Positions 6,601 to 6,643 of a DNA stretch of 6,643 bases are shown here, in pieces. The translations under genes were made by a program, and so were the position numbers. Source of the stretch: Chloroflexota bacterium (GTDB lineage Bacteria; Chloroflexota; Ktedonobacteria; Ktedonobacterales; Ktedonobacteraceae); NCBI GenBank assembly GCA_005879655.1, contig VBJK01000493.1, forward strand, positions 1 through 6,643, in the 5' to 3' direction. The notes beneath the pieces were generated by a model. The model saw nothing but the letters and a program-made list of their open reading frames with translations. It ran no database searches and was not told the origin of the DNA. Position 1 is the stretch's first letter. Each line of letters begins with the position of its first letter.

Positions 6601-6643
6601 TAACAGAATATGACAACCAGTCCTTGAAACGCTTCTCTGTTTC
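3641..6643 (-). CDS. Fungal NOD-like receptor: NACHT ATPase, TPR array, C-terminal ZZ zinc finger (5' end outside window)
   Basis: One uninterrupted frame of 1000 codons runs from the right edge to a TAA at 3641-3643. Residues are numbered from the TTG codon at 6614-6616. That TTG is not a start: nine more in-frame codons (ETEKRFKDW) reach the edge with no ATG, so the N-terminus is missing. The NACHT domain spans about 25-270: Walker A GTTGFGKS at 52-59, Walker B FFILDGINE at 155-163 (D159, E163), and a sensor-like HILVTS at 186-191. A winged-helix-type region follows at about 300-385, with DLTVAELEAGL at 321-331 and LVHDSFKLF at 377-385. A linker of unclear fold covers about 400-625. TPR-like motifs fill about 626-920; the best have a 45-residue period. 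The end is a complete ZZ finger: C936, C939, C951, C954, C960, C963, H971, H975. Fungal STAND proteins of this kind act in the cytoplasm as nucleotide-driven switches in non-self recognition and heterokaryon incompatibility. The effector domain and the ligand are unknown here. Confidence 0.93.
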   Translation of the reverse strand, partial: ETEKRFKDWLSYSVKDVNKEKRKNFQLQISSPPQWIFDFPAFHSWLDVSTTGRGKMLWLSGTTGFGKSVLAAYVTNELERKFPSALVTFFFCKNNEFLGNVHNIMRTFLYQMAVRSPEVRANIKRIWLEENEFQELSEIEVEDFFNSVIIDSLKVVVSSVNTIFFILDGINECSRDSRRGILSFLKLLQKCMGLHILVTSQSTGDIIATIPVSTRTELYKWNNQDNIDTYVKAQLESDPELQSLFDYVHIDPLQFFRLRHKGMFLWVTTVFEYLRLTDSDDDFERILSKVPETMNELYQEILKRLKGEMSEGERRWVHDILCWVVTAKRDLTVAELEAGLCLMRQKKDDLTRTPKMWNIDRTLSRCGAFLQVMQFDPGEENKSINLVHDSFKLFVTDRKVCDNVFLVDEHLSNAWIATTCLSYISTEIVPHHDNMYIPEKLRARLNREHPLFSYATLYWSSHLPKTIMQNADEYRILIHTLQAFWKTENLCTWIRSVLSYSDQSVYWFSDVHLHSVVSAVSEALTWFQRHHIELYLNQFSVGDRISEKTGGDFELHSTDRHHASNFIKYFAKALALVWLKGDPKYDDESRAVFKMLEILYDYGDDGQPTNIKSTDDRSVLKILRWVDAENMNQDMRWFANIGHAHTILDGNLQMLQSAIHYYELSIDYDHKGEEISRLLCFLGSALLREYNRVGHKDVLNRSIEVCTKAVVLIPDDHPDMAMYSNNLGNGLRCKFERTGSMDDLNESIEAGRKAVELTPNDHPNMAALANNLGNGLQCRFERTGSMDDLNESIEAGRKAVELTPSDHPNMAALANNLGIGLRCRFERTGSMDDLIESIEAGRKAVELTPYNHPKMAMYINNLKISVEACFARNGSKEDISWWVLVCSNLTSAQPDNPAYNNLLGNSLWMVQRFDEAILSFEKAIQPVSENRPQSTVELLSHNVICDQCSMFPLKGYRYKCKICMDYDVCSGCISSVYKEHNEEHDFLAIPQPSSYLEEMN
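4101..4473 (-). repeat. 135-bp near-identical tandem repeats encoding TPR units
   Basis: Units start at 4101, 4236 and 4371. The first two differ at only 4 of 135 bases. The third matches the second over its first 103 bp with 2 differences, then diverges. More degenerate TPR units flank them on both sides. Each unit encodes 45 residues with the core FERTGSMDDL and EAGRKAVELTP, the helix pair of a TPR. The high identity points to recent duplication or ongoing gene conversion between units. Confidence 0.92.

Overview
The window reads as nuclear DNA of a filamentous fungus, most likely an ascomycete (Pezizomycotina). The evidence is a 43-bp spliceosomal intron, a pyrimidine-rich tract ahead of a start codon, the tail of a Tad-like LINE reverse transcriptase, and a large NACHT-TPR protein of the fungal NOD-like receptor (NLR) type. 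A Leotiomycete-like source would fit the AT-rich spacers and repeat content, but this cannot be settled from the window alone.

Layout from left to right. (1) Positions 1-338 hold the 3' end of a forward gene of unknown function with a Ser/Pro-rich, then Trp-Asn-Gly-rich tail. (2) Positions 339-1116 are a non-coding, AT-rich spacer containing a perfect 8-bp hairpin and, at about 712-905, a dense cluster of small palindromes built from TGGGAC/GTCCCA words. (3) Positions 1117-2212 hold a two-exon forward gene for a 350-residue protein with a basic N-terminus, a compact CxCCxC cluster and a conserved-looking C-terminus. I cannot name it. (4) Positions 2290-2535 are a 5'-truncated relic of a LINE reverse transcriptase C-terminus, followed by a GT-rich stretch and an AATAAA signal at 2860. 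(5) Positions 2870-3640 contain no supportable gene. Part of it looks like an orphan forward promoter. (6) Positions 3641-6643 on the minus strand hold the main object: 1000 visible residues of an NLR with NACHT ATPase, linker, TPR array and C-terminal ZZ zinc finger. Its 5' end lies beyond the right edge.

Functionally, the NLR is the main item. Fungal NLRs are STAND-type switches used in heterokaryon incompatibility and probably in innate immunity: ligand sensing by the repeats drives NACHT oligomerisation, which activates an N-terminal effector. That effector is outside this window. Three TPR units are almost identical at the DNA level (135-bp period), and every base difference among their near-identical parts changes an amino acid. 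This is the pattern expected of a fast-evolving recognition surface. The repeat- and transposon-relic-rich left half is typical of the dynamic compartments where such genes sit. I see no operon-like link between the NLR and the forward genes.
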